Below, in pieces: positions 32,840-40,781 of a stretch of 45,994 nt of DNA; position 1 is the stretch's first letter; the number at the start of each line of letters is the position of its first letter. The position numbers and the translations under genes are program-made. This DNA comes from Nioella sediminis (GTDB taxonomy: Bacteria; Pseudomonadota; Alphaproteobacteria; Rhodobacterales; Rhodobacteraceae): contig NZ_MNBL01000105.1 in assembly GCF_001879695.1 (NCBI RefSeq), forward strand, positions 1 through 45,994, given 5' to 3'. The notes beneath the pieces are model-generated. The model was not told the DNA's origin. It made no database searches and was given only the letters and a program-made list of their open reading frames with translations.

Positions 32840-34887
32840 GTCTGTTCTCCTTCCAGCGCGCGCGCAAGATGCTCGGCCATAACCCAGGACCCGGGGCTTT
32901 CCCCAGCAACCTCGGCCATCACCCGGGCCATCGCGGCCCACCCCACCTGCGCCGCGTAATGCATCGGCCCGCCCCGCCAGCGCGGGAAGCCGTAGCCATG
33001 CAGCTTGACAATATCCACCGCCGCGAAATCCTCGGCGATGCCTTCCTCCACGATCCGCGCGCCCTCATTGGCATAGACGGTCAGCAGCCGGTCGCGGATG
33101 TCCTGTTCCGTGTATGTGCGCCGGGTGATGCCCCGGTCGGCCGAATAGGCCACGATCAGAGCCTCGACCTCCGCATCCCGCTCCGGCGCGCGGCTGCCCT
33201 CGGAATAGGCATACCACCCCTTGCCGCTGCGCTGCCCAAGGCGGCCCATCTCGCACAGCGTATCAGCAATGCGTTCATAGCGTTCTGCAGGGTCGCGCGT
33301 CTCCGCCTGCCGCTTGCGATTGGCCCAGGCAATCTGCAGCCCCGTGAGGTCCTGCAATTCAAACGGCCCCATCGGCATGCCGAAGCCGCGCATCGCCGCA
33401 TCGATCTCATGCGGCAGCGCGCCATCGGCCAGCAGATATTCCGCCTCGCGCCGATAGGCCGAGAGCATCCGGTTGCCGATGAACCCGTCGCAGATGCCCG
33501 ACAGAACCGCGATCTTGCGCAGCCGCTTGGCCAGCTGAAACCCGGTGGCCAGCACATCGGGGTCGGTTTCGGGGGTGTTCACCACTTCGACCAGCTTCAT
33601 CACATGGGCGGGCGAGAAGAAATGCAGGCCGAGGCACCGCGCCTTGTTGGGGATATCCGCGAAGATCTCGCGCGGATCGAGATAGGAGGTGTTGGTGGCC
33701 AATATGGCATCCCGCGACAGATGTTTCGCCAGTTCCGCAAACACCGCCTGTTTGACACCCAGGTCCTCGAACACCGCCTCTATCGCCAGATCGACCCCAG
33801 AGGCCGCCGCGTAATTGTCCACCGCCGCAAAGGCGGTCATCTGGCTTTCATACTGGGATTGCGAAATTTTCCCGCGCTTCAGCGCCCCCGCAACCAGCCC
33901 CTCCACGCGGCCTTGCGCGGCGCTTGCCTCTTCTGCGCTTCGCTCGATCAAGGTCACCCGCAACCCGGCAGACAGACACGAGGCGGCAATCCCCGCCCCC
34001 ATCAGCCCGCCACCGACCACGGCCACATGAGACAGATCGCGCGGGGTCGCGCCTGCGATGGCCTTGGGCTTCATCACCTGCCGCTCTGCAAAGAACGCGT
34101 GCCGCAGCGCCCGGCTTTCGGCACCTGCCCGCATCTCCAGATGCCGTGCGCGTTCCATGGGCTGACCCTCTGCGAAAGGCAGAGCCGCCCATTGCAGCGA
34201 CTCCAGGTTCAACAGGGGCGATTGCTGGCCCTTGGCGCGCTTGGCGATCTCGGCTGCCTTGGCCGCATATTCCGCATCGCTCAGGGCCGCGCAGCTACGC
34301 GCGCTGACCGCGACGGGGCGCTCCGGCAGATCGGCGGCGAAGGCACGGGCGGCGGCATCGGGATCGTCAACGATCCTGTCGATGCCGCCAAGCGCCAGCA
34401 TATCCGTCGCTGAATACATCCGGCCGTTGCAGGCCATCTCGATGGCGGCCTCCATGCCCACCAGGCGCGGGGCGCGTTGCGTGCCCCCGGCGCCGGGGAT
34501 GATGCCGACATTCACTTCCGGCAGGCCAAACTTGGTCCCCGGCGCGGCGAAACGCCAGGCGCAGCCCATGGCAATCTCGAACCCGCCCCCCAGAACCGAA
34601 CCATGCAGAAGCGCCAGGAACGGCACACCTGAGTCCTCGATCATCTGCACCACGTCTGGCAGATGCGGCAGCAACGCGGGGCCGTCAAACTCCGACATGT
34701 CACCGCCCGCGATGAAGGTCTTCCCGGCGCATTTCAGAACCGCCAGACGCGCGCCTTTGACTGCTTCAACAGCACTTTCCAGACCTGCCCGAACGGCCTG
34801 CGATGTCGCGTTCACCGGCGGACTGTCGATAGTGACCCAGGCAATATCCCCGTCTTTTCTGACAGTTACTGGCATGTCGGCGGTCAT
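32836..34887 (-). CDS. Bifunctional enoyl-CoA hydratase / 3-hydroxyacyl-CoA dehydrogenase (PaaF+PaaH role)
   Basis: The product has 683 residues. Residues 1-190 are a crotonase fold with the two catalytic glutamates, Glu104 (GGGFEIA) and Glu124 (FGLPEV). From about 285 an NAD-binding domain begins (VAVVGGGLMGAGIAAS, 288-303), followed by two C-terminal 3-hydroxyacyl-CoA dehydrogenase domains with HFFSPAHVMKLVEV and NRMLSAYRREAEYLL. This order matches FadJ/FadB-type enzymes. In the paa operon it should hydrate 2,3-dehydroadipyl-CoA and oxidise 3-hydroxyadipyl-CoA, replacing separate PaaF and PaaH. It leads the minus-strand operon; the ribosome site is GGAGGGA, 9 bases before ATG. Confidence 0.92.
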   Translation of the reverse strand: MTADMPVTVRKDGDIAWVTIDSPPVNATSQAVRAGLESAVEAVKGARLAVLKCAGKTFIAGGDMSEFDGPALLPHLPDVVQMIEDSGVPFLALLHGSVLGGGFEIAMGCAWRFAAPGTKFGLPEVNVGIIPGAGGTQRAPRLVGMEAAIEMACNGRMYSATDMLALGGIDRIVDDPDAAARAFAADLPERPVAVSARSCAALSDAEYAAKAAEIAKRAKGQQSPLLNLESLQWAALPFAEGQPMERARHLEMRAGAESRALRHAFFAERQVMKPKAIAGATPRDLSHVAVVGGGLMGAGIAASCLSAGLRVTLIERSAEEASAAQGRVEGLVAGALKRGKISQSQYESQMTAFAAVDNYAAASGVDLAIEAVFEDLGVKQAVFAELAKHLSRDAILATNTSYLDPREIFADIPNKARCLGLHFFSPAHVMKLVEVVNTPETDPDVLATGFQLAKRLRKIAVLSGICDGFIGNRMLSAYRREAEYLLADGALPHEIDAAMRGFGMPMGPFELQDLTGLQIAWANRKRQAETRDPAERYERIADTLCEMGRLGQRSGKGWYAYSEGSRAPERDAEVEALIVAYSADRGITRRTYTEQDIRDRLLTVYANEGARIVEEGIAEDFAAVDIVKLHGYGFPRWRGGPMHYAAQVGWAAMARVMAEVAGESPGSWVMAEHLARALEGEQT

Positions 34888-34917
34888 TGCGGCGATCCCT
34901 CCCTCTCGGTGTTGCGG

Positions 34918-34948
34918 AATTTATTGACCAACCGTTCGGTTTATGCAA
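34918..34948 (-). promoter_or_regulatory. paa promoter with candidate PaaR (TetR) operator, site 1
   Basis: On the minus strand TTGCAT and AATAAA hexamers are spaced by exactly 17 bases, directed at the hydratase/dehydrogenase-paaZ-paaX operon. The spacer holds GAAC-GGTT-GGTC (34926-34937). Over 31 bases this block matches site 2 at 45628-45658 at 19 positions, including GCATA, CCGA and GGTCA. It also lies 44-55 bases upstream of paaG, so it could control both directions. Confidence 0.55.
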
Positions 34949-34980
34949 GAGATTCCTGAGCGAGGGAGGAGAGGCCGCAG

Positions 34981-35766
34981 ATGAGCGACACGGTATTGGT
35001 GACGGACCACGGGGACTGGCGTGAAATCACGCTCAACCGCCCCGACCGGCTGAACAGTTTCAACGAAGAGATGCACCTTGCCCTGCGCGCCGCGCTGACC
35101 GAGGCGCGCGATAGTGGCGCGCGGGCGGTCCTGCTGACCGGCGCGGGCCGAGGCTTCTGCGCCGGGCAGGATCTGGGCGACCGCGACCCCTCGAAAATGG
35201 ATGGTCCGCCCGATCTGGGCCACACCGTCCGCACCTTCTACGCCCCGCTTGTGCGGCTCATCCGCGACATGCGCCTGCCAGTGGTGTGCGCCGTGAACGG
35301 CGTCGCGGCAGGCGCGGGCGTCAGCCTTGCCTTGGCCTGCGACATCGTGCTGGCCGCCGAGAGCGGCAAATTCATCCAGTCGTTCAGCAAGGTGGGTCTT
35401 GTCCCCGATACCGGCGGCAGCTGGCACCTGCCCCGACTTCTGGGTGAAGCCCGCGCCAAGGCGCTCGCCATGACGGCAGAACCCCTGCCCGCCCAAACCG
35501 CCGCCGACTGGGGCCTGATCTGGCGCACCTACCCCGACGATCAGCTGATGGCGGAGGCGCGCGCCCTGACCGCCAAGCTCGCCAGCGGCCCGACCCTTGG
35601 GCTTGGCCTCACGAAACACTGCATTCAGGCCGCCGCCACCAACACGCTCTCCGATCAGCTCGACCTGGAAGCGGACGCCATGAAAACCTGCGGCGAAAGC
35701 GCGGATTACGCAGAGGGTGTCAGCGCCTTCCTGACCAAACGCCAGCCGGAGTTCAAAGGCCGATGA
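34981..35766 (+). CDS. paaG: PaaG: 1,2-epoxyphenylacetyl-CoA isomerase (oxepin-forming)
   Basis: The product has 261 residues of the crotonase family. Oxyanion-hole segments are GRGFCAGQDL and AVNGVAAGAGVSLALACD; the catalytic Asp143 lies in GLVPDTGGSWHLPRL. It converts the ring-1,2-epoxide made by PaaABCE to oxepin-CoA and probably also shifts the double bond during later beta-oxidation. A strong GGAGGAG site precedes ATG. It starts the plus-strand operon paaG-paaI-paaK-TetR and overlaps paaI as ATGA. Confidence 0.94.
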   Translation: MSDTVLVTDHGDWREITLNRPDRLNSFNEEMHLALRAALTEARDSGARAVLLTGAGRGFCAGQDLGDRDPSKMDGPPDLGHTVRTFYAPLVRLIRDMRLPVVCAVNGVAAGAGVSLALACDIVLAAESGKFIQSFSKVGLVPDTGGSWHLPRLLGEARAKALAMTAEPLPAQTAADWGLIWRTYPDDQLMAEARALTAKLASGPTLGLGLTKHCIQAAATNTLSDQLDLEADAMKTCGESADYAEGVSAFLTKRQPEFKGR

Positions 35767-36188
35767 CCCCTGAAACCCGCGCCCAGAAATCCGCTGAAGC
35801 CATGTGGGCCGACGACAATGCCTCGCCCTGGTTCGGCATGGAAATCGTCGAGGTCAGCGAAGGCCGCGCCACATTGGCCCTGACGGTGGAATCCCACCAC
35901 GCCAACGGCCACGGCATCTGCCATGGCGGCGTGACCTTCTCACTGGCCGACAGCGCCTTTGCCTTCGCCTGCAACAGCCGCAACCAGTCCACCGTCGCCC
36001 AGACCAATACCATCACCTATGTCGCGCCGGGTCGCGTTGGCGACCGCCTGACCGCAACCGCGCGCGAAATCAGCCTGACCGGCCGCAGCGGCATCTATGA
36101 CGTGACCGTGACCAACCAGAACGGCACCGTGATCGCGGAGTTCCGGGGAAATTCCCGCGCGATCAAGGGCCAGTTGTTCGAGGAGTAA
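35763..36188 (+). CDS. paaI: PaaI: hydroxyphenylacetyl-CoA thioesterase
   Basis: The product has 141 residues, a single hotdog domain. The conserved HANGHGICHGG (residues 46-56) and LADSAFAFA with catalytic Asp63 are present. PaaI hydrolyses dead-end ring-hydroxylated CoA esters, freeing trapped CoA. The start overlaps paaG as ATGA; six bases separate it from paaK. Confidence 0.93.
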   Translation: MTPETRAQKSAEAMWADDNASPWFGMEIVEVSEGRATLALTVESHHANGHGICHGGVTFSLADSAFAFACNSRNQSTVAQTNTITYVAPGRVGDRLTATAREISLTGRSGIYDVTVTNQNGTVIAEFRGNSRAIKGQLFEE

Positions 36189-36194
36189 ACCGAC

Positions 36195-37505
36195 ATGAAA
36201 GACCTCAGCCCCCGCAAGGAAGAGCTCGACCCGATCGAGATCGCCTCGATTGACGAGATCCGCGCGCTGCAACTCGACCGCCTGAAATGGTCCGTCCGCC
36301 ACGCCTATGACAATGTGCCGATGTATCGCCAGCGCTTTGATGCAGCGGGCGTGCATCCCGATGATCTGCAACAGCTTTCGGACCTCGCGAAGTTCCCCTT
36401 CACCTACAAGACGGACCTGCGCGACAACTACCCCTTCGGCCTTTTCGCCGTCCCGCGCGAACAGATCTCCCGCATTCACGCGTCCTCCGGCACCACCGGG
36501 AAACCCACCGTTGTAGGCTATACGAAAAACGACATCAGCAACTGGGCCGACCTCGTCGCGCGCTCCATGCGCGCCTCCGGCACCCGCGCGGGCGACATCG
36601 TGCATGTGGCCTATGGCTACGGGCTTTTCACCGGCGGCCTCGGCGCGCATTACGGGGCTGAAAGGCTCGGCGCGACGGTGGTCCCGGTGTCCGGCGGCAT
36701 GACCGAACGGCAGGTGACGCTGATCAACGATTTCAAGCCCACGACGATCATGGTCACGCCCTCCTACATGCTCAACATCCTCGAACAGTTCCACAAACTG
36801 GGCCTCGATCCGCGCGACAGCAGCCTGGAGGTCGGCATTTTCGGGGCCGAACCCTGGACCGACGCCATGCGCAAGGAGGTCGAGCAGGCCTTCGATATGC
36901 ATGCGGTTGATATCTATGGGCTTTCCGAGATCATGGGGCCGGGCGTGGCCAATGAATGCGTGGAAACCAAGGATGGCCCGGTGATCTGGGAGGATCACTT
37001 CCTGCCCGAAATCATCGACCCCGAAACCGGCGAAGTGCTGCCCGATGGCGAGCTGGGCGAACTGGTCTTCACCACGCTGACCAAGGAAGGCCTGCCGATG
37101 ATCCGCTACCGCACGCGGGACCTGACGCGCCTTCTGCCCGGCACGGCGCGATCCATGCGGCGGATGGAAAAGATCACCGGACGCTCCGACGACATGATGA
37201 TCCTGCGCGGCGTCAACGTCTTCCCCACCCAGATCGAAGAACAGCTGATGGCGACCGGCGGCCTCGCGCCCCATTTCCAGATCGAGCTCTATACGGCAGG
37301 TCGGATGGACGCGATGCGCGTGCATGTAGAGGCGCTGCCCGACGCCACCGACGAACTGTCGAAAACCGCGGCCTCCCGGATGCTGTCCAAGCGCGTCAAG
37401 GATATCGTCGGCATTTCCATCGAGGTGAATGTGGGCGACCCCGGCGCGGTGGCCCGCAGCGAGGGCAAGGCCAAGCGCGTCGTCGACAACCGCGAGAAAG
37501 GATAA
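36195..37505 (+). CDS. paaK: PaaK: phenylacetate-CoA ligase
   Basis: The product has 436 residues, normal for the family. The P-loop-like motif SSGTTGKPTVVGYT spans about 97-110. Further family signatures are YGLSEIMGPGVANECVE and the C-terminal DDMMILRGVNVFPTQIEEQL. It activates phenylacetate to phenylacetyl-CoA with ATP (giving AMP and PPi), the committed first step and the source of the inducer. The ribosome site GGAG overlaps the paaI stop. Confidence 0.96.
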   Translation: MKDLSPRKEELDPIEIASIDEIRALQLDRLKWSVRHAYDNVPMYRQRFDAAGVHPDDLQQLSDLAKFPFTYKTDLRDNYPFGLFAVPREQISRIHASSGTTGKPTVVGYTKNDISNWADLVARSMRASGTRAGDIVHVAYGYGLFTGGLGAHYGAERLGATVVPVSGGMTERQVTLINDFKPTTIMVTPSYMLNILEQFHKLGLDPRDSSLEVGIFGAEPWTDAMRKEVEQAFDMHAVDIYGLSEIMGPGVANECVETKDGPVIWEDHFLPEIIDPETGEVLPDGELGELVFTTLTKEGLPMIRYRTRDLTRLLPGTARSMRRMEKITGRSDDMMILRGVNVFPTQIEEQLMATGGLAPHFQIELYTAGRMDAMRVHVEALPDATDELSKTAASRMLSKRVKDIVGISIEVNVGDPGAVARSEGKAKRVVDNREKG

Positions 37506-37508
37506 GCC

Positions 37509-38105
37509 TTGGCCCGGACAATCGCGAAAGACCACGACCAGAAACGGGATCAGATCCTGCAATCGGCGGCCAAGATCTTCGCCACCGAGGGGTTCGACCG
37601 CGCCTCGATGGCGCAGCTCGCCAAGGAATGCGGGATCTCGAAGGCGAATATCTACCACTACTATGACAGCAAGGACGCGATTCTCTTCGACATTCTCGAC
37701 AGTTACCTGTCAGACCTGCGCGATCTGATCCTGGCTACCGATGTAGAGGGCCTCGACCCCGAAGACCGGCTGCGCCGGGTCATCCGCGACGTTCTGCGCG
37801 CCTATCAGGGGTCGGATTACGAACACCAGGTGCAACTCAATGCGCTCTCTGCCCTGCCCGAGGATCAGCAGGACCGCATGCGCGCCTATCAGCGGGACAT
37901 GGTGCGCTATCTCTCCGATTGCATCCGCGCGGCGGCCCCGCAGGTCTTCGGCGACGACCGGGCCAAGCTGCGCGCCGTGACCATGTCGGTCTTCGGCATG
38001 CTGAACTGGTACTATATGTGGAACGGCGGCGCCGGACCTCAGGCTCGTGACGCCTATGCCACGCTTGTTGCAGACCTGACGCTGAAGGGCCTTCCCGGCA
38101 TCTGA
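37509..38105 (+). CDS. TetR-family regulator, PaaR-like
   Basis: The product has 198 residues. The start is TTG 3 bases after the paaK stop, with GAAAGGA upstream. The TetR helix-turn-helix is clear: ILQSAAKIFATEGFDRASMAQLAKECGISKANIYHYYDSKDAILFDIL (residues about 15-62). The C-terminal part resembles the TetR_C ligand domain of PaaR-type proteins. Position inside the paa operon and the shared palindrome upstream of two paa operons argue that it represses the pathway and responds to phenylacetyl-CoA, which is inference. PaaX would be a second regulator of the same pathway. Confidence 0.88.
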   Translation: MARTIAKDHDQKRDQILQSAAKIFATEGFDRASMAQLAKECGISKANIYHYYDSKDAILFDILDSYLSDLRDLILATDVEGLDPEDRLRRVIRDVLRAYQGSDYEHQVQLNALSALPEDQQDRMRAYQRDMVRYLSDCIRAAAPQVFGDDRAKLRAVTMSVFGMLNWYYMWNGGAGPQARDAYATLVADLTLKGLPGI

Positions 38106-38112
38106 GGGCTTG

Positions 38113-38130
38113 CCGAGAACGCGCTCTCGG
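38113..38130 (+). terminator. Weak stem-loop after the TetR gene
   Basis: A 6-bp stem CCGAGA / TCTCGG with loop ACGCGC lies 8 bases after the stop. No U-tract follows, so termination is uncertain. Confidence 0.3.
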
Positions 38131-38189
38131 GGCAGGCTGTGCGGGGTCGGGCCAGTCACCCCGACGCATCCCGATCAGGAGCCAAGCCC

Positions 38190-39086
38190 ATGTCCCGCCT
38201 GCAGGAAATCGCACGGCAGCCCGGAGCTGCCGCGGTCGCCATCGTGATCGGCGGCGCGCTTTGGGGGCTGATCTGGATCCCGATCCGCGCCATCGAACAG
38301 GCCGGGCTGCCGGGGGCCTGGGCCGGGTTCTCGCTCTATTTCGCGGCCGTTGCCCTGATGATCCCGGTTCTGCTGTGGCTCAAGGCCCGCCCCCTTGCAC
38401 ATCTTGCGGTGCTGGTGCCCTGCGGCCTGCTGACCGGCTGCGCCTTCAGCCTCTATTCCACCAGTCTCGTCCTGACGGATGTGATCAGATCCGTCCTGCT
38501 GTTCTATCTCTCCCCGATCTGGAGCACGGCCCTCGGCCTCGCCTTCCTGGGGGAAAGGCTGACCCCGGCCAGGATCGGCGCAATCGTGCTTGGGATTGGC
38601 GGACTGGTGGTGATGATGGGGGTCGGTGCACTTGGGCGCGGTCCGAATCTTGGGGATATTCTGGCGCTGATCTCGGGGATGAGCTGGGCACTCGGGTCCT
38701 TCTTCCTCTATCGCGCGGGCACGGTGGCGGTGGCCGAACAGGTCTTCGCCTTCGTCTTCGGCGCATTGGTCGTGACCGGCGCGACACTCTTGCTCGGTGG
38801 GGCCAGCCTTGGCGGCAGCTTCACCAGCGCGCATGTGATGGGCGCGGCCCCCTGGTTCCTGATCGCGGGCCTCGTCCTCGTTCCCATGCTCTTCCTGACC
38901 ATCTGGCCGGCCACCGTCCTGACCCCGGCGCGGCTGGGGCTTCTGTTGATGAGCGATATCGTCGTCGGCGTGATCTCAGCCGCGCTCTGGTCGGGCGAGC
39001 CCTTCGGGTGGCGAGAGGGGATTGGGACGATGATGATCGTCGGCGCCGGATTCGTGGAGGTTTTGGGGCATAAATCGCAAGTGTGA
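38190..39086 (+). CDS. EamA/DMT-family transporter
   Basis: The product has 298 residues. Start ATG 38190 is supported by AGGAG 7 bases upstream. Ten hydrophobic segments in two EamA repeats are visible, with the conserved glycine/tryptophan pattern GGALWGLIWIPIRAIEQAG at the first helix and SGMSWALGSFFLYR at the sixth. Such proteins are inner-membrane metabolite exporters or importers. The substrate is unknown; position between paa units may be coincidental. It is 84 bases downstream of the TetR gene, so it may be co-transcribed. Confidence 0.9.
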   Translation: MSRLQEIARQPGAAAVAIVIGGALWGLIWIPIRAIEQAGLPGAWAGFSLYFAAVALMIPVLLWLKARPLAHLAVLVPCGLLTGCAFSLYSTSLVLTDVIRSVLLFYLSPIWSTALGLAFLGERLTPARIGAIVLGIGGLVVMMGVGALGRGPNLGDILALISGMSWALGSFFLYRAGTVAVAEQVFAFVFGALVVTGATLLLGGASLGGSFTSAHVMGAAPWFLIAGLVLVPMLFLTIWPATVLTPARLGLLLMSDIVVGVISAALWSGEPFGWREGIGTMMIVGAGFVEVLGHKSQV

Positions 39087-39102
39087 GCCGGCCTGTGGCT
39101 CA
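39084..39102 (+). terminator. Weak stem-loop at EamA stop codon
   Basis: TGAGCC / GGCTCA pair across a 7-base loop, with the stop codon inside the stem. TATTTG follows; a poor U-tract. Confidence 0.3.
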
Positions 39103-39103
39103 T

Positions 39104-39115
39104 ATTTGATCAAAT
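39104..39115. promoter_or_regulatory. 12-base perfect palindrome upstream of the LysR gene
   Basis: ATTTGATCAAAT lies 61-72 bases before the LysR start and shares TTTGATCAAA with 20237-20248. It may be an autoregulatory site. Confidence 0.35.
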
Positions 39116-39140
39116 CGGGAAATTTCGCTCCATAGCGACC

Positions 39141-39169
39141 TTCTGATTTTAGCAAAACTCCTCTATATT
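39141..39169 (+). promoter_or_regulatory. Promoter of the LysR gene, possible leaderless mRNA
   Basis: TTCTGA and TATATT are separated by exactly 17 bases, with TATATT ending 6 bases before the ATG. No ribosome site is visible. Transcription would begin about at the start codon. Confidence 0.45.
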
Positions 39170-39175
39170 GACTCC

Positions 39176-40021
39176 ATGACTACTCCCAGCCTGAATACGC
39201 TCCGCGCTTTTGACGCAGCAGCCCGCCACGGCACGCTTAGTGCTGCCGCGCGGGAACTTCAGGTGACAACAGGGGCAGTTTCTCAACAAATCAATCAGTT
39301 GGAAGCTGTACTTGAAGCAAAGCTATTCGAGCGACACCGCCGCGGCCTGCGCCTGACAGAAGCCGGCTTGCAGTTACACAGACCAATCGAACAGGCAATG
39401 GGGCTCATTCAGCAGGGTATAGATTCACTAAATTCACGATCCACGCGGATTTCCATCGCAATCAGCCCCTCCCTGGCCGCAAAATGGCTGTTTCCATCCT
39501 TGTCGGAGATCGCGGAACGCAACCCGGAAATCGACCTTCAGATCATCACCGCGCAGGCCCCGGATCAGAGCGATGCGGAGTTCATCCTGCATCTCGGCGC
39601 GGCGCCGTCCACCGCCGGGCGGAAGGTCGATCTGCTCTGCGAAACCCCGTTGGTCGCGGTGACCGGCCCCACCCTCATCGCCCGCGCGCCGGTGATCGCG
39701 CGCGAAAGCTTCTTCGCGCAATACCTGCTGATCGAGGATGCCAGCCGCCCCTGGGCCAAGTGGTTGTCCGAAAGCGGCACGACCTTCCAATCGCATCAGG
39801 TCGCCCAGAGCGCCCTTGCCCTGGATGCCGCCGAGGCGGGAACCGGCATTGCGCTTGTCCCCGCCATCATGGCGAAAGACGCCCTTGCCGCCGGGGGTCT
39901 CGTCAAACTGAAGGAATTTCCGCCCGAACCGGGCCGGGGGCTCTACCTGATCCGCCCCGCCAACACGCCCGCCAGCAAGGCGAGGCGCATCGTCGAGGAC
40001 TGGATCCGCAGCGCGGTTTAA
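39176..40021 (+). CDS. LysR-family transcriptional regulator (GcvA-like)
   Basis: The product has 281 residues. The N-terminal winged helix is typical (PSLNTLRAFDAAARHGTLSAAARELQVTTGAVSQQINQLEAVLEAKLFERHRRGLRLTEAG). The remainder is the two-lobed effector domain (ISIAISPSLAAKWLFPSLSEIAERNPEIDLQI onward). GC content is lower in the first 250-360 bases (about 52-60%) than in the rest (about 65%). The target is unknown; the adjacent EamA gene is a common partner of such regulators. The gene is convergent with the PaaA-like gene and their stop codons overlap. Confidence 0.92.
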   Translation: MTTPSLNTLRAFDAAARHGTLSAAARELQVTTGAVSQQINQLEAVLEAKLFERHRRGLRLTEAGLQLHRPIEQAMGLIQQGIDSLNSRSTRISIAISPSLAAKWLFPSLSEIAERNPEIDLQIITAQAPDQSDAEFILHLGAAPSTAGRKVDLLCETPLVAVTGPTLIARAPVIARESFFAQYLLIEDASRPWAKWLSESGTTFQSHQVAQSALALDAAEAGTGIALVPAIMAKDALAAGGLVKLKEFPPEPGRGLYLIRPANTPASKARRIVEDWIRSAV

Positions 40022-40770
40022 GTCGCGCTCAACCCCACGCGGGACAGCGCCGCCCCGGCCTCCGTCTGCCAGCGGGCAAACAGCTCATCGCGAGAGGCAT
40101 GGCGCAGCCCCATGGCGCGCAGTTGGTCGAACCGGGCGGGGTCGCCCTGCCCGAAACTCGCCGCCACACGGGGCCACCAATAGGCGACAGAGGCTTGCAG
40201 CGCCTCTCCCTGCCCTTCTGACACCAGCCGTTCCAGCCCTTCCTCGGCCAGCTCCGCATGGCGCAGTTCCACTGGGGCCACGGCGCGGAACGCCTCGGCC
40301 AGCGGCTGATAGCTCACCATCTGCATATCTGACAGCTGCGCCACCACGGCGCGCCCCATCAGCAGGTTCATCACCACCGCATCGCCCCAGCCATCGAGCG
40401 GATAGTTGAACACCGCAAGCCGCATATCATGATCGCCGCGCACAGCGCCGATATCGGCGTCGCGGTCCAGCCGCGCGGTCCAGGGATGATGGTTGGCATA
40501 GCGCGCCGTATCGACCCCAAATTCACCCATCACCCGCAGCACCTTGTCCGCGTGATCGGTCTTTTCCAGCACGATCCGCGCCGCCGCGATCCGTTCCTTG
40601 ATGCCGGGGCCTGCGTTGATCACATCGGCAAAGCCCGCCGCCCCCGCCAGCTCGCTATCGACGAAACTGGCCATCAGCTTCATCAGCTCAGCGCGGTAAC
40701 GGGGCGGCACATTGGCGGGGCTGGTCAGCACGCCGCCCTGGGCCAGATACTCCTCGATCTTCATTTCCAT
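40018..40770 (-). CDS. PaaA-like phenylacetate catabolic protein, extra paralogue
   Basis: The product has 250 residues. It resembles PaaA rather than PaaC: SELAGA (39-44) aligns with PaaA SEVVGQ, and FNYPLDGWGDAVVMNLLMGRAVVAQL (121-146) aligns with Paa[11 protein letters not shown]...DGAAIVNQV. Candidate diiron ligands are Glu40, Glu69/His73 and Glu168/His171. The first E-H pair is spaced ExxxH, not the ExxH of PaaA (Glu91/His94), so iron binding may be altered or lost. It is last in the paaJ-paaABCDE operon, 11 bases after paaE. It could be an alternative or accessory subunit of the epoxidase; function unproven. Confidence 0.85.
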   Translation of the reverse strand: MEMKIEEYLAQGGVLTSPANVPPRYRAELMKLMASFVDSELAGAAGFADVINAGPGIKERIAAARIVLEKTDHADKVLRVMGEFGVDTARYANHHPWTARLDRDADIGAVRGDHDMRLAVFNYPLDGWGDAVVMNLLMGRAVVAQLSDMQMVSYQPLAEAFRAVAPVELRHAELAEEGLERLVSEGQGEALQASVAYWWPRVAASFGQGDPARFDQLRAMGLRHASRDELFARWQTEAGAALSRVGLSAT

Positions 40771-40781
40771 GATCCGGCTCC

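Noticed and set aside
35940-37658. 572-residue minus-strand open frame opposite paaK
   Set aside because: Antisense shadow; paaK and its neighbours on the plus strand are unambiguous and tightly packed.
39104-39115. FNR/FnrL-type site
   Set aside because: The FNR consensus needs TTGAT and ATCAA separated by four bases; here the halves are fused as TTGATCAA.
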